The translations under genes and the position numbers were made by a program. This document shows, piece after piece, positions 1 to 8,507 of a stretch of DNA of 64,000 nucleotides. The notes under the pieces were generated by a model. The model was not told the origin of the DNA. It made no database searches and saw nothing but the letters and a program-made list of their open reading frames with translations. The number at the start of each line of letters is the position of its first letter. Positions within the stretch are counted from its first letter, which is position 1. Source of the DNA: Thermoplasmatales archaeon E-plasma (GTDB taxonomy: Archaea > Thermoplasmatota > Thermoplasmata > Thermoplasmatales > Thermoplasmataceae); assembly GCA_000496135.1 (NCBI GenBank), contig KI542675.1, positions 124,001 to 188,000 on the forward strand. Direction: 5' to 3'.

Positions 1-72
1 ATTGTTTCCACTATCACCAACAGCTATTACGGTATCTCTCTCCTTTTTGGTAAGTTCCATCTTGTTGATCAT
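1..72 (-). CDS. N-terminal fragment of an unidentified protein (cut by window edge)
   Basis: An open frame starts at an ATG at 72-70 (or at the in-frame ATG at 60-58) and runs off the left edge. Only about 24 residues are visible. They include a hydrophobic strand followed by a glycine/serine/asparagine turn (VIAVGDSGNN). That string resembles HAD-phosphatase motif IV, but that motif is C-terminal in the family and here it is at the N-terminus, so no function is assigned. Confidence 0.35.
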   Translation of the reverse strand, partial: MINKMELTKKERDTVIAVGDSGNN

Positions 73-204
73 AATTAATTAGCATCTTACTAATGAAATT
101 AGAATATATTACCTTATCCCACATCTTGAAATTAGAATGGAGGCATCAAATGAAATTGAAAAAAATATTGGATTGTTGGATATTAATAAATTTAACTGGA
201 TATC

Positions 205-1056
205 TCAAACAAATTCATTCAGAATTTCCGGTGTTATCTTAGCAACAGGATGGTCAATCAGAGGAGTTTTCAAAACTTCATCTCTCTCCTCGTATCTGGA
301 TGCTTCGACCTCATATAACACACCTGTTGGTATTTTATCGCCCCATTCCCTTGCCTTTTCATATGCCTTATAGAAATCCTTAGGATCATGGTTTGTTTCA
401 TCCAGCTTGTAAACCCTCTTTCTGAAGAAATCGTATGTGTTTGTTTTGTTGAATGTAACACATGGGCTGAAAACATCCACAAAGGAGAAACCTTTGTGCT
501 GGATACCCTTCTTAATCAGCGTCTGAAGCTGTTTAACATCTCCTGAAAATGCCCTGGCAACAAAAGTTGCACCTGCAGTCAGTGCGAATGTCATTGGATC
601 CAGCGGCGTCTCAAGATTGCCGTCGGGTGTTGTTTTGGTCTTCATTCCCATTTCTGAAGTTGGTGAAGCCTGACCTGTTGTCAGGCCAAATATCTGATTG
701 TCAGAGACAATGTATGTAATATCCGTATTTCTCCTTGCAGCGTGGAAAAAGTGCTGTGTGCCCTCATTAAAACCGTCTCCGTCACCACCATATCCTATAA
801 CTGTCAACTTTGGATTTACCCACTTTATTGCTGTTGCAACTGGAAGGAGTCTCCCATGAATCCCGTGGAATCCATATGCCCTGATATATTCAGGCAGGTT
901 GCTTGAACATCCAATACCTGAGACCACGGTGGTATCCTTCGGCTCTATTCCCAATTCTGCAAGTGCTCCGGATATGGCCGTGAGCTGGGCAAAATTACCG
1001 CAGCCCGGGCACCAGTCCGGTTTAACCGTTCCCTTAAAATCACTTATTGTTGTCAT
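205..1056 (-). CDS. korB: 2-oxoacid:ferredoxin oxidoreductase, beta subunit
   Basis: This is the thiamine-pyrophosphate subunit of an archaeal 2-oxoacid:ferredoxin oxidoreductase, which decarboxylates 2-oxoacids to acyl-CoA and reduces ferredoxin in the cytoplasm. The 283 residues match the family length. A CPGCG motif (C16, C19), C50 in GIGCSS and a later cysteine (SPC) fit the four ligands of the beta-subunit 4Fe-4S cluster. GDGDGFNEG followed by SDNQIFGLTTGQ is the TPP-Mg binding region. It lies four bases after korA on the same strand, with a strong AAGGAGATG ribosome-binding site inside the korA end, so the two are co-translated. Substrate (pyruvate or 2-oxoglutarate) cannot be fixed from sequence alone. 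Confidence 0.93.
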   Translation of the reverse strand: MTTISDFKGTVKPDWCPGCGNFAQLTAISGALAELGIEPKDTTVVSGIGCSSNLPEYIRAYGFHGIHGRLLPVATAIKWVNPKLTVIGYGGDGDGFNEGTQHFFHAARRNTDITYIVSDNQIFGLTTGQASPTSEMGMKTKTTPDGNLETPLDPMTFALTAGATFVARAFSGDVKQLQTLIKKGIQHKGFSFVDVFSPCVTFNKTNTYDFFRKRVYKLDETNHDPKDFYKAYEKAREWGDKIPTGVLYEVEASRYEERDEVLKTPLIDHPVAKITPEILNEFV

Positions 1057-1060
1057 ATTT

Positions 1061-2803
1061 TCATCTCCTTATTATTGCTTCTATTTCTTCACTCAATTTT
1101 CCAGGATAGAATGATTCTCCATCATATTTCACTATTAAATCTCCTGTTATGCCGAATTCCGACATAATAAGCCTTCTCAACTGGCCTGTGTAATTATTCT
1201 CCACGAAAATAACATGCTTCTTTCCCTTTACAAGCTGCAAAATATCACTGTTCATAGGATAAAGATGTGTTATTTCAATAATGCCGACCTTCATACCCTT
1301 TCCTCTGAGAATATCCACAGCTTCCTCCACTGCACCCTGGGTTGACCCCCACTGGATCACCACACTTTCAGCATCCTTAATCATATATGTTGGTGTGGGC
1401 GGTATGCTCTTAATGTATTCATCAATCTTCTTCATTCTCTTTTCCATTGCCAGTTTCCTTAGATATGGATCGGTAACGGCATCGCTGACCACATCACCCT
1501 TTTCATCATGTTCGTCTGAATCTTCATTGTGCATAAGGCCAGGCTGCCCGGGTAAGGCTCTGAATGAGATTCCGTCGCTGGTAAATTCATATCTTCTGTA
1601 ATTTTCCATCCCATCCTTTGCAATTTTCCCGGTGTTTATTTGGAAACTGGTATCCAGATTATCCACTGTCTCATAATGTTCAGCAAGGTACAGATCCGTG
1701 AGATATAGAACAGGTAACTGATAAATTTCTGCTATGTTCAGGGCCTCACTCATCATATAGTATGCCTCTTCAACATTTCTGGGTGCCAGGATAACCTTTG
1801 GAAAATCTCCCTGAGACGCACCAAGAACCTGAAGAAGATCACCCTGTTCAGTCTTGGTGGGCAATCCCGTTGAGGGCCCTGCTCTCTGTGCTTCATATAC
1901 GACAAGAGGAACCTCCATCATACCAGACATTCCAACCGCTTCGGTCATCAGGGCAAATCCTCCGCCTGACGTTCCTGTCATAGCTCTCACTCCTGCATAA
2001 TTGGCTCCTATGGCCATGTTTATGGCTGAAATTTCATCCTCCGTGACCTTGACAAACACATCAAGCGATTTGCTGTGCTGTGCAAGAAAATGGAGAAAAG
2101 ATGAAGCCGGTGTCATGGGGTATCCAAAGAATGCCTTAAGGCCGCCTCTTACTGCACCAAGGCCTGCGGCATCTCCACCGGCAAGGAGATATTTCCTTTT
2201 CTTACTGTATTGTAACTTTTTGTCTGCTTTGCCATATGTATTAACAAAATATTCATAACCTTCCTTTGCCGCTTTTACATTCTGCTCTGCGATTTCCCCC
2301 TTTCCCCCAAACTGGTCTCTTATTATGTCAGCAAGTACTTCAAAATCTGCAGAGATATAACCGCATACCGCACCAAGTGCCACGGTATTCTTAAGCAATG
2401 GATTTTTGCTGTACTTCTGGCCTATTTCGGAAAGCGGAACTGGGCAGTATTTAACTCTGTCCTTGAATTCCTTAAAACCTGTCAGCGATTTGTCATATAT
2501 TGCAATGCCATTGAGGCTGGACGCTCCACCCTCATTGATTTCAGGGTTTGTATGCCTTTCCAGACCATCCTTATTCAGGGTAACAAGTACATCAAGGCCG
2601 TCTCCCTGATTCTTTACCTTCTCTGAGGATGCCCTAATCTGGTACCAGCTCTGTCCTCCTCTTATAATACTCTGATAATAGTTATATGTTGAAGTGTGAA
2701 GGCCATTTCTTGAAAATACCTTTGCCATTATCAGGCCTGCCGATTGAACACCATCACCGGCCGCTCCTGCGATCCTTACAATAATTTCACTTTTATTCAT
2801 CAT
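1061..2803 (-). CDS. korA: 2-oxoacid:ferredoxin oxidoreductase, fused gamma-alpha subunit
   Basis: Partner of korB. The first ~190 residues are the gamma domain (GAAGDGVQSAG near the N-terminus, RGGQSWYQIR). Residues from ~205 onward are the alpha domain, with the FGYPMTPAS version of the YPITP motif, the TGTSGGGFALM segment and the GPSTGLPTKTEQGD motif that forms the substrate and CoA pocket. The gamma-alpha fusion is the standard archaeal two-subunit arrangement. It precedes korB in one leftward operon. The start is a double ATG (2803 or three bases later). It faces the lyase gene at 2920, giving a divergent promoter region of about 116 bases. Confidence 0.93.
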   Translation of the reverse strand: MMNKSEIIVRIAGAAGDGVQSAGLIMAKVFSRNGLHTSTYNYYQSIIRGGQSWYQIRASSEKVKNQGDGLDVLVTLNKDGLERHTNPEINEGGASSLNGIAIYDKSLTGFKEFKDRVKYCPVPLSEIGQKYSKNPLLKNTVALGAVCGYISADFEVLADIIRDQFGGKGEIAEQNVKAAKEGYEYFVNTYGKADKKLQYSKKRKYLLAGGDAAGLGAVRGGLKAFFGYPMTPASSFLHFLAQHSKSLDVFVKVTEDEISAINMAIGANYAGVRAMTGTSGGGFALMTEAVGMSGMMEVPLVVYEAQRAGPSTGLPTKTEQGDLLQVLGASQGDFPKVILAPRNVEEAYYMMSEALNIAEIYQLPVLYLTDLYLAEHYETVDNLDTSFQINTGKIAKDGMENYRRYEFTSDGISFRALPGQPGLMHNEDSDEHDEKGDVVSDAVTDPYLRKLAMEKRMKKIDEYIKSIPPTPTYMIKDAESVVIQWGSTQGAVEEAVDILRGKGMKVGIIEITHLYPMNSDILQLVKGKKHVIFVENNYTGQLRRLIMSEFGITGDLIVKYDGESFYPGKLSEEIEAIIRR

Positions 2804-2919
2804 TATCTATCAGTTATCTCAATAATGTATTTATGATTTTATCAGTAAACTTCCATTTCATGCGGTTTTCAGGGAAGTCTGCATTCAATGGGCATAACAG
2901 TCAGGGCAAGATGTAAAAT

Positions 2920-4323
2920 ATGGAAATGCAATTTGAGGATATGTCCAGAAAGGAACGGGATGTATTGGGTGAAGTAAGTCTTGAAGATAATGAGTATTTT
3001 GGGGTAAATACATACAGAGCCAGAAATAATTTCCAGATATCCGGTATCACCGCAGATTTTGACCATGTGAGAGCAATGGTTACTGCAAAAAGATCTGCAG
3101 CAGTTGCCAATAATAAACTGGGGGCTCTGCCTGAAGAAAAGAAGAAATTCATCGTAGAGGCATGTGATGAAATACTATCCGGGAAATTTAAGAATCAGTT
3201 TGTCATAGATGTCTTTCAGGCAGGTGCGGGCACATCATTCAACATGAACTGCAATGAGGTAATATGCAACCTTGCCCTTGAAAAATCCGGAAGAAAAAAA
3301 GGTGATTTCTCATTCATTCATCCAAACGATCATGTCAATATGAGCCAGTCAACAAACGATTTCTATCCCACAATGATGAGAATCAACACTATATTCAAGT
3401 ACGAGAAGCTTGTGAAGGAATTGAAGGATCTGAAACAGTCAACGGAAAAGAAGGCTAAGGAATTTTCAGGAGTGAAGAAACCTGGAAGAACCCACCTTCA
3501 GGATGCAGCACCCATGACTCTTGGAATGGAATTCTCAGCATGGGCATATACAATGGGAAAGGCGCTCAAGGAAATGGAACAGGCTGCAGATTTCATCCTG
3601 GAACTGAACGCGGGAGGAACTGCAACCGGAACCGGAGTAAACACCCCACAGGGATTTGCAGGAGAAGTTGTTGCAGAGATATCCAGATTCACCGGTTACA
3701 ATTTCAGGAAGAGTGAAAATCTTCCGGGGATAATGGAATTCCAGTCTGATTTCTCAAGAATGATGAATGCGGTGGCCAATCTGGCGCTTGACCTTACAAA
3801 GATCTCAAATGATATAAGGCTGATGTATTCCGGTCCCGGTGCAGGTATTCATGAAATAACAATTCCTGCGGTTCAACAGGGTTCTTCCATCATGCCGGGA
3901 AAGATAAACCCTTCAATAGCCGAGGCCATGAACATGATATGCCATTCTGTCATAGGTGCACAGCAGTCCGTGAATATCTCCGTGCAGGCAGGGCAGCTTG
4001 AACTCAATGTAATGATGCCCGGAATCGATTATGAACTTTCCAGATCCATGGATATAATGACCAGTGGAATGCACATGTTTCGCACACTTCTCATTGACGG
4101 CATGGGAGCAAATGAAGAAGCCTGCATGGAAAATCTCTCAAAGAGCTTTGGATCTGCAGTCCTGCTCAATCCATACCTTGGATATGATGCAGTTGCAAAG
4201 ATAGTGAGAGAAGCTCTTGAAACACACAAATCCATAAAGGAGCTTGTGCTGAAAACAGGCAAACTTACAGAAAAGGAATTCGTCGACATAATGAGCGGAG
4301 TAAAGATTGCAGGGAAGAAATGA
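2920..4323 (+). CDS. Aspartate ammonia-lyase / class II fumarase superfamily lyase
   Basis: A 467-residue member of the fumarase/aspartase superfamily, which interconverts fumarate with malate or aspartate. The C3 signature GSSIMPGKINP, the HPNDHVNMSQSTND segment and GRTHLQDAAPMTLG are all present, so the fold and active site are clear. Near the N-terminus the NEYFGVNTYRARNNFQISG segment is closer to the aspartase pattern (YYGxxTLRAxxNFxISG) than to the fumarase one (LWGAQTQRSxxNF), which favours aspartase, but the two activities are hard to separate by eye. The start chosen is the first ATG; a second in-frame ATG lies two codons later. It is transcribed divergently from korA and appears monocistronic. 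Confidence 0.8.
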   Translation: MEMQFEDMSRKERDVLGEVSLEDNEYFGVNTYRARNNFQISGITADFDHVRAMVTAKRSAAVANNKLGALPEEKKKFIVEACDEILSGKFKNQFVIDVFQAGAGTSFNMNCNEVICNLALEKSGRKKGDFSFIHPNDHVNMSQSTNDFYPTMMRINTIFKYEKLVKELKDLKQSTEKKAKEFSGVKKPGRTHLQDAAPMTLGMEFSAWAYTMGKALKEMEQAADFILELNAGGTATGTGVNTPQGFAGEVVAEISRFTGYNFRKSENLPGIMEFQSDFSRMMNAVANLALDLTKISNDIRLMYSGPGAGIHEITIPAVQQGSSIMPGKINPSIAEAMNMICHSVIGAQQSVNISVQAGQLELNVMMPGIDYELSRSMDIMTSGMHMFRTLLIDGMGANEEACMENLSKSFGSAVLLNPYLGYDAVAKIVREALETHKSIKELVLKTGKLTEKEFVDIMSGVKIAGKK

Positions 4324-4785
4324 ATTAATCATGGAAAAATTATTCCCTCCATCCCCTCTGTTAATATCATATTAAAACTTACAGGAGACTGTATCTGAAC
4401 AACAAGGTGTTGATTCACTCCTCTGGAAGCTGTATCTTGAATAAATATCATTTCTGATTCTTCTCACATACATTCATGTACATGGAACCATTGAATGTGA
4501 TCCTATTCATGCAACCTGTTTGTGAATCAAGCATGATGGTTACAGATAGATTTAACACATTCTCCTTGCTTTCAGGCACTTTGCATATGTTCAATACGGG
4601 CAGGTTATATGTTAGTGCGCAACACTATGCGGGAGGGCAAAACGGAATAAATATAACCATATATTCTTTTCAGGTTCAATGTGGTCTGAAACTGAATATG
4701 CCATAAACGCACCGTTTGATCCTTACGGGAGCAATGTTATTGGAATTTATACACTCTGGTCTGGCAACATTCCTTAGGGTGGAGT
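4324..4785. other. Intergenic stretch with possible decayed coding sequence
   Basis: No convincing gene. From about 4661 to 4768 the plus strand reads as a protein-like tail (residues MWSETEYAINAPFDPYG at 4679-4729, then ending ...LWSGNIP at a TAG), without an identifiable start or preceding domain. I read this as the 3' remnant of a surface or secreted protein gene, not as an active gene. Confidence 0.3.
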
Positions 4786-4992
4786 ATGGACAAAAAACAG
4801 TATAAGCACAGATATATGATTTTTCTTTCTTTAGTATTAGGACTGGGTTGGTTTGAACTCTATTCCGCGCAAGCCATTCAAAATACTTTTCATTTGAGCA
4901 CCATAATGGTGGCCGATATATTTGCTGTCTTTGAAGGTATTGGCTTTGCTTTCATGTTATTTTATATCATCAAATATCGTGAGCAAGATTAG
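4786..4992 (+). CDS. Small two-helix membrane protein, unknown function
   Basis: A 68-residue frame with a charged N-terminus (MDKKQYKHR) and two hydrophobic segments (about residues 11-30 and 39-61), ending in a basic tail. A GGTGG element lies a few bases upstream of the ATG and could act as a ribosome-binding site. No family is recognised. Its position between two decayed-looking stretches means it could also be a surviving fragment of a larger transporter, so the call is tentative. Confidence 0.4.
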   Translation: MDKKQYKHRYMIFLSLVLGLGWFELYSAQAIQNTFHLSTIMVADIFAVFEGIGFAFMLFYIIKYREQD

Positions 4993-5593
4993 AGTTTTCC
5001 CCGGATCTTTCAGGTTTTTGATGAAACCTGCCAATAGGCCTGAATAACTATGAAATATGGTGTGTTTCACCATGTTTTTATCGCTATCTTTCTTAAATTT
5101 CCATAGTTTTCGCTCTTCGCCCGGGAAATCTTTTCCTTAAGATTATTGCAGATTGCAGTGAAATATGCCCTATCATTACCTCTTTGCGATGTTATGACCA
5201 TTATCTGGAAGAAATGTACCATTCACATGAGGAATGAACAGTGTTATATACTACTGAATCACATTCCGGAAATGAGGAGATTTCTTCTATGCAGCATATT
5301 GGGAGTGTGTTATTCCTTTCAGACTGATTCATTGTGCCACCTATTTCTCTGCAATCTCATACCTCACTGTGAGAAGATCACCAGGTGTTTCAACATCTCT
5401 GTACAGTTCCTGTAATCCAGTATTGAAAGGATTCATTTGTATTGATTATGGGGTCAGAAAAAAGGTTTTCCACGGACATTTCGGGAAAACCTCCATTTAA
5501 TTTTCCTTAAATCGCTATTTAAAGAAATTATAACTTTTAGTATTTGATTAACATAGGCAGTCAATTCCATTATTATGAAATTATCTGGTAAGT
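4993..5593. other. Intergenic stretch upstream of the hyf-like operon
   Basis: No intact gene. On the minus strand a 31-codon open frame at 5341-5436 reads like real protein (LQELYRDVETPGDLLTVRYE), followed by a stop and further stop-riddled sequence to about 5150; this looks like a gene remnant. The AT-rich last 60 bases, with an ATTTAAAGAAATTATAAC stretch about 60 bases before the first hyf-like ATG, are the likely operon promoter. Confidence 0.35.
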
Positions 5594-6538
5594 ATGTTGC
5601 AGGTCATTTTTGAATCAGCGGTTCAGGTACTGGGTATTTTATTCATCTCCCCTCTTATAGCAGGCATTTATGAAAACATAAAGGCCAAAACAGAATTCAG
5701 AAAAGGGCCGTCGATTTTCCAGCCATACTATGAACTTGCAAAGTATTTCAGGAAAGAATCAATCGTAAGCAGGGATTCCGGATTCATCCACAGGAATACT
5801 CCAATGATGGTTCTGACCATCATGGTTCTGCTTGCTTTTCTCATCCCTGTACAACCCGGCTATACTGTTTTTGCACCGCTTGCAGATTTCCTTGGCGGTG
5901 CAATGCTTTTCACGCTTGCATCGGTTCTGACAATCCTGGGCGCGCTGGACAACAACAGCAACTTTACTGCAATGAGCGCCGGCAGATCCGCAATATTCTC
6001 AGCACTGGCAGAACCAACCCTGATTGTGGTATTTTTTGCAGTTGCAATCGAAACCGGCACCAATAACCCGTACATAACAAATGCAGATCTGACTGCAAAC
6101 AGCTATCTCTTTCTTTCACTCACACACATCCTTGCATCAATAGCATTCCTTCTGTTCTTCATATTTGAAACCGGAAAGCTCCCTGTTGAAAGCAACGGTC
6201 TCTCTGAACTGAGCATGATCGAGGAGGGAAGAATATATGAATATGGCGGAAAAAATCTCTTCTTCATCAGATATTCATCCATGATAAAGCAGTATCTCCT
6301 TGGTTCTCTTCTCCTCAACGTTTTTATTTTTCCATGGGGGCTTCAGGCCGGTCTTCCTGGATCCATTATGGACATTCCCATAATGCTCCTGAAATGGCTT
6401 GTTCTCATTGTATTGCTCGTGGTTCTGGAGCAGAGCATAGCAAGAATCAGGATATTCAAAATTGCTGATTTCCTGTCCCTGTCATTCATCCTCTCAGTTC
6501 TTTCCGTAACACTCTTTGTGGCAGGTGGTTTCTCATGA
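5594..6538 (+). CDS. hyfC: Hydrogenase-4/complex-I-type membrane subunit, NuoH/HyfC-like
   Basis: A 314-residue integral membrane protein of the NuoH/HycD/HyfC/EchB family, which links the peripheral arm of complex-I-like enzymes to the ion-pumping subunits. The first helix is followed by the characteristic RKGPSIFQPYYELAKYFRKE loop. The central loop carries PVESNGLSELSMIEEGRIYEYGG, matching the conserved quinone-site-like acidic loop (family pattern P.D.P.aH.EltMi.e...eySG). About eight helices can be seen. It opens a six-gene operon in which each stop overlaps the next start by four bases (here ATGA at 6535-6538), so all six products should assemble in one complex. Confidence 0.9.
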   Translation: MLQVIFESAVQVLGILFISPLIAGIYENIKAKTEFRKGPSIFQPYYELAKYFRKESIVSRDSGFIHRNTPMMVLTIMVLLAFLIPVQPGYTVFAPLADFLGGAMLFTLASVLTILGALDNNSNFTAMSAGRSAIFSALAEPTLIVVFFAVAIETGTNNPYITNADLTANSYLFLSLTHILASIAFLLFFIFETGKLPVESNGLSELSMIEEGRIYEYGGKNLFFIRYSSMIKQYLLGSLLLNVFIFPWGLQAGLPGSIMDIPIMLLKWLVLIVLLVVLEQSIARIRIFKIADFLSLSFILSVLSVTLFVAGGFS

Positions 6539-7155
6539 TAAATCAGGAGGCTCTTGATCTCATAATAGCTGCCATAATTCTCAGTGCAATCTGGGCACAG
6601 CTTGGGACCTTTATGTCACATAAGGTAAGGATCGTTACCATACAATCCATCCTCCTCTCCATATACATAATAGTGCTTGGCATATGGAATTCTGACATTG
6701 AACTTATTACACTGGGAATACTTATCATAATTTTAAGGGCATTTTTAACCAGCAGGCTGCTCAACTCAAAGCTTTCCCCGGATCAGTTCGTCTCAAGGGA
6801 GAGATTCGGGGACGCATCGTTTCTCAGCGTTGTCAGTATTCTCGTTCTAATATTTTCATTTATTACATATCGTATACTTTTCACCCCGCTTGGGTATGAA
6901 ACCATAGGAGACGGCGGTTTTGCACTCCTGTTCCAGGGGCTCTTTCTCATCGGCTCGAGGAAGAGCAAATTCTCACAGTTTCTTGGATATATTGAGGAGG
7001 AAAACGCCATTGTGATGCTTGGCCTCGGCATAATTTCCATGCCTCTGGTCATTGAGATCAGTGTTCTTCTGGATGTTCTTGCACTTCTCATTGTTTCAAC
7101 GGTAATAATATCGGATAAACCTGAAACACAGGTATTTGAGGAGATGACTGGATGA
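6535..7155 (+). CDS. hyfE: Hydrogenase-4 membrane subunit, HyfE-like
   Basis: A 206-residue hydrophobic protein with about six to seven helices, matching the size and place of HyfE/HycE-type small membrane subunits (NuoK-related) of formate hydrogenlyase-like complexes. The family assignment rests on length, helix pattern, the EEENAIVMLGLG segment (conserved in the HyfE/NuoK core) and its position between HyfC- and HyfF-like genes. Start and stop both overlap the neighbours by ATGA. Confidence 0.8.
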   Translation: MINQEALDLIIAAIILSAIWAQLGTFMSHKVRIVTIQSILLSIYIIVLGIWNSDIELITLGILIIILRAFLTSRLLNSKLSPDQFVSRERFGDASFLSVVSILVLIFSFITYRILFTPLGYETIGDGGFALLFQGLFLIGSRKSKFSQFLGYIEEENAIVMLGLGIISMPLVIEISVLLDVLALLIVSTVIISDKPETQVFEEMTG

Positions 7156-8507
7156 TCATTTCCGGAACATATTCAATTGTCATAATGCTAAGCATACCGG
7201 TCATTTCTGGAACATCATACTTCTTCAGGCATTTCAGGGAGATTTCCATTGCAATGTCTCTCATAACACTGTTATTTACTGCCGGAGTATTCCTGCTCAA
7301 TTCGGGAACATATTCATATTTCTATATCAATGATATCAACAGGTATATCCTCATCTGCGTTTCATCCATTTACGTATTCTCCGCGATTTACGGCTCCGGG
7401 TATCACAGGAAACTTGGAGAATCCAGACATCTAAGGATTCACATGTCAATGATGGGCATCTTTGCATTCACCATGCTCTTCTCTCTGGTTATAAACAATC
7501 TCGGCCTGATGTGGATCGGAATTGAGGGTACGACCGCATCCAGTGCAATTCTCATTATCATAGAGGGTGAAGCTGCTGATATGGAGGCAGCATGGAGATA
7601 TATCATCATAGTATCTGCAGGGCTTTCAATCGCCCTGATCTCAATTATATTGATCTACAGAGTTTTTGGAACGCTTGAAATAACATCTCTTCTCAGCGCT
7701 TCATCCCAGCCGTCTCAGATACTTGTCCTTGCAGCACTGTTTGGAATCATTGGTTTCGGAACAAAGGGTGGAATCTTTCCCATGCATTCATGGCTCCCGG
7801 ATGCTCACGGCAGGGCACCCTCGGAAATAAGTGCAATGTTTTCAGCGGTTCTTCTTCCCATTGCTGTATATGCAATTTACATCATAATCAAAACAATTGA
7901 CATAACACTCATATTTCAGGCCGGGGTATTCTTCTCCATAATAACAATTCTATTTGTGGCTCTGGTTATGGCTTCTCAAAGAGATATCAAGAGAATGTTT
8001 GCCTATTCCACAATGGAAAACATGGCCCTGATCCTTCTTGGCTTTGTACTTGGAGGTGTGGCCCTGTTCGGATCCATTCTCATTATTATGACGCACGCCT
8101 TTGCCAAGGCAGGGGCATTTTATTCAAGCGGAAACCTCATTGAATCATTCCGTACAAGAAATATGGCAGGAATACAGAATGTATGGGGCGAGCAGAGATT
8201 CACAGCTTACACGCTCATACTGTCCACACTGGCTGTTTCAGGTGCACCGCCTTTCGGCACATTCCTGGGGGAATTTTTCATTCTGTCCGCACTTTATTCC
8301 CACGGGCTTGGAAGTGTCATGCTGTTACTGGCAATACTTCTGGTGATCATCTTCCTTTCCATTAACTACAAGGTATTGAAGATGGTATTCTCCATTGCGC
8401 AGCCTGCTCTCACAGGAAAAATCTCTGCGCAGCAGATATCAATAACAGGTGCTGCGGTTATAGTTTCATCCATATTTGCATTTCTCTTCATGGTGGGTGT
8501 TCTATGA
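7152..8507 (+). CDS. hyfF: Proton-translocating antiporter-like subunit, HyfF/NuoN-like
   Basis: A 451-residue member of the NuoL/M/N-Mrp antiporter family. The core GTKGGIFPMHSWLPDAHGRAPS segment (about residues 205-225) is the signature of the family and carries the conserved lysine and histidine of the proton channel; AYSTMENMAL follows in the second half. About 13 helices are visible. By analogy with the family it pumps protons or sodium across the cytoplasmic membrane. It is translationally coupled to both neighbours. Confidence 0.9.
   Translation: MIISGTYSIVIMLSIPVISGTSYFFRHFREISIAMSLITLLFTAGVFLLNSGTYSYFYINDINRYILICVSSIYVFSAIYGSGYHRKLGESRHLRIHMSMMGIFAFTMLFSLVINNLGLMWIGIEGTTASSAILIIIEGEAADMEAAWRYIIIVSAGLSIALISIILIYRVFGTLEITSLLSASSQPSQILVLAALFGIIGFGTKGGIFPMHSWLPDAHGRAPSEISAMFSAVLLPIAVYAIYIIIKTIDITLIFQAGVFFSIITILFVALVMASQRDIKRMFAYSTMENMALILLGFVLGGVALFGSILIIMTHAFAKAGAFYSSGNLIESFRTRNMAGIQNVWGEQRFTAYTLILSTLAVSGAPPFGTFLGEFFILSALYSHGLGSVMLLLAILLVIIFLSINYKVLKMVFSIAQPALTGKISAQQISITGAAVIVSSIFAFLFMVGVL

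Noticed and set aside
1-72. HAD-family phosphatase at the left edge, suggested by VIAVGDSGNN
   Set aside because: In HAD proteins that motif is C-terminal, but here it is about 15 residues after the start.
4476-4706. 76-codon plus-strand frame after the lyase
   Set aside because: No start context, no recognisable domain, odd cysteine- and methionine-rich composition; more likely chance or decay.
5146-5415. 89-codon plus-strand frame upstream of the hyf-like operon
   Set aside because: Cysteine-rich and unlike any family; the opposite strand looks more protein-like at its end.
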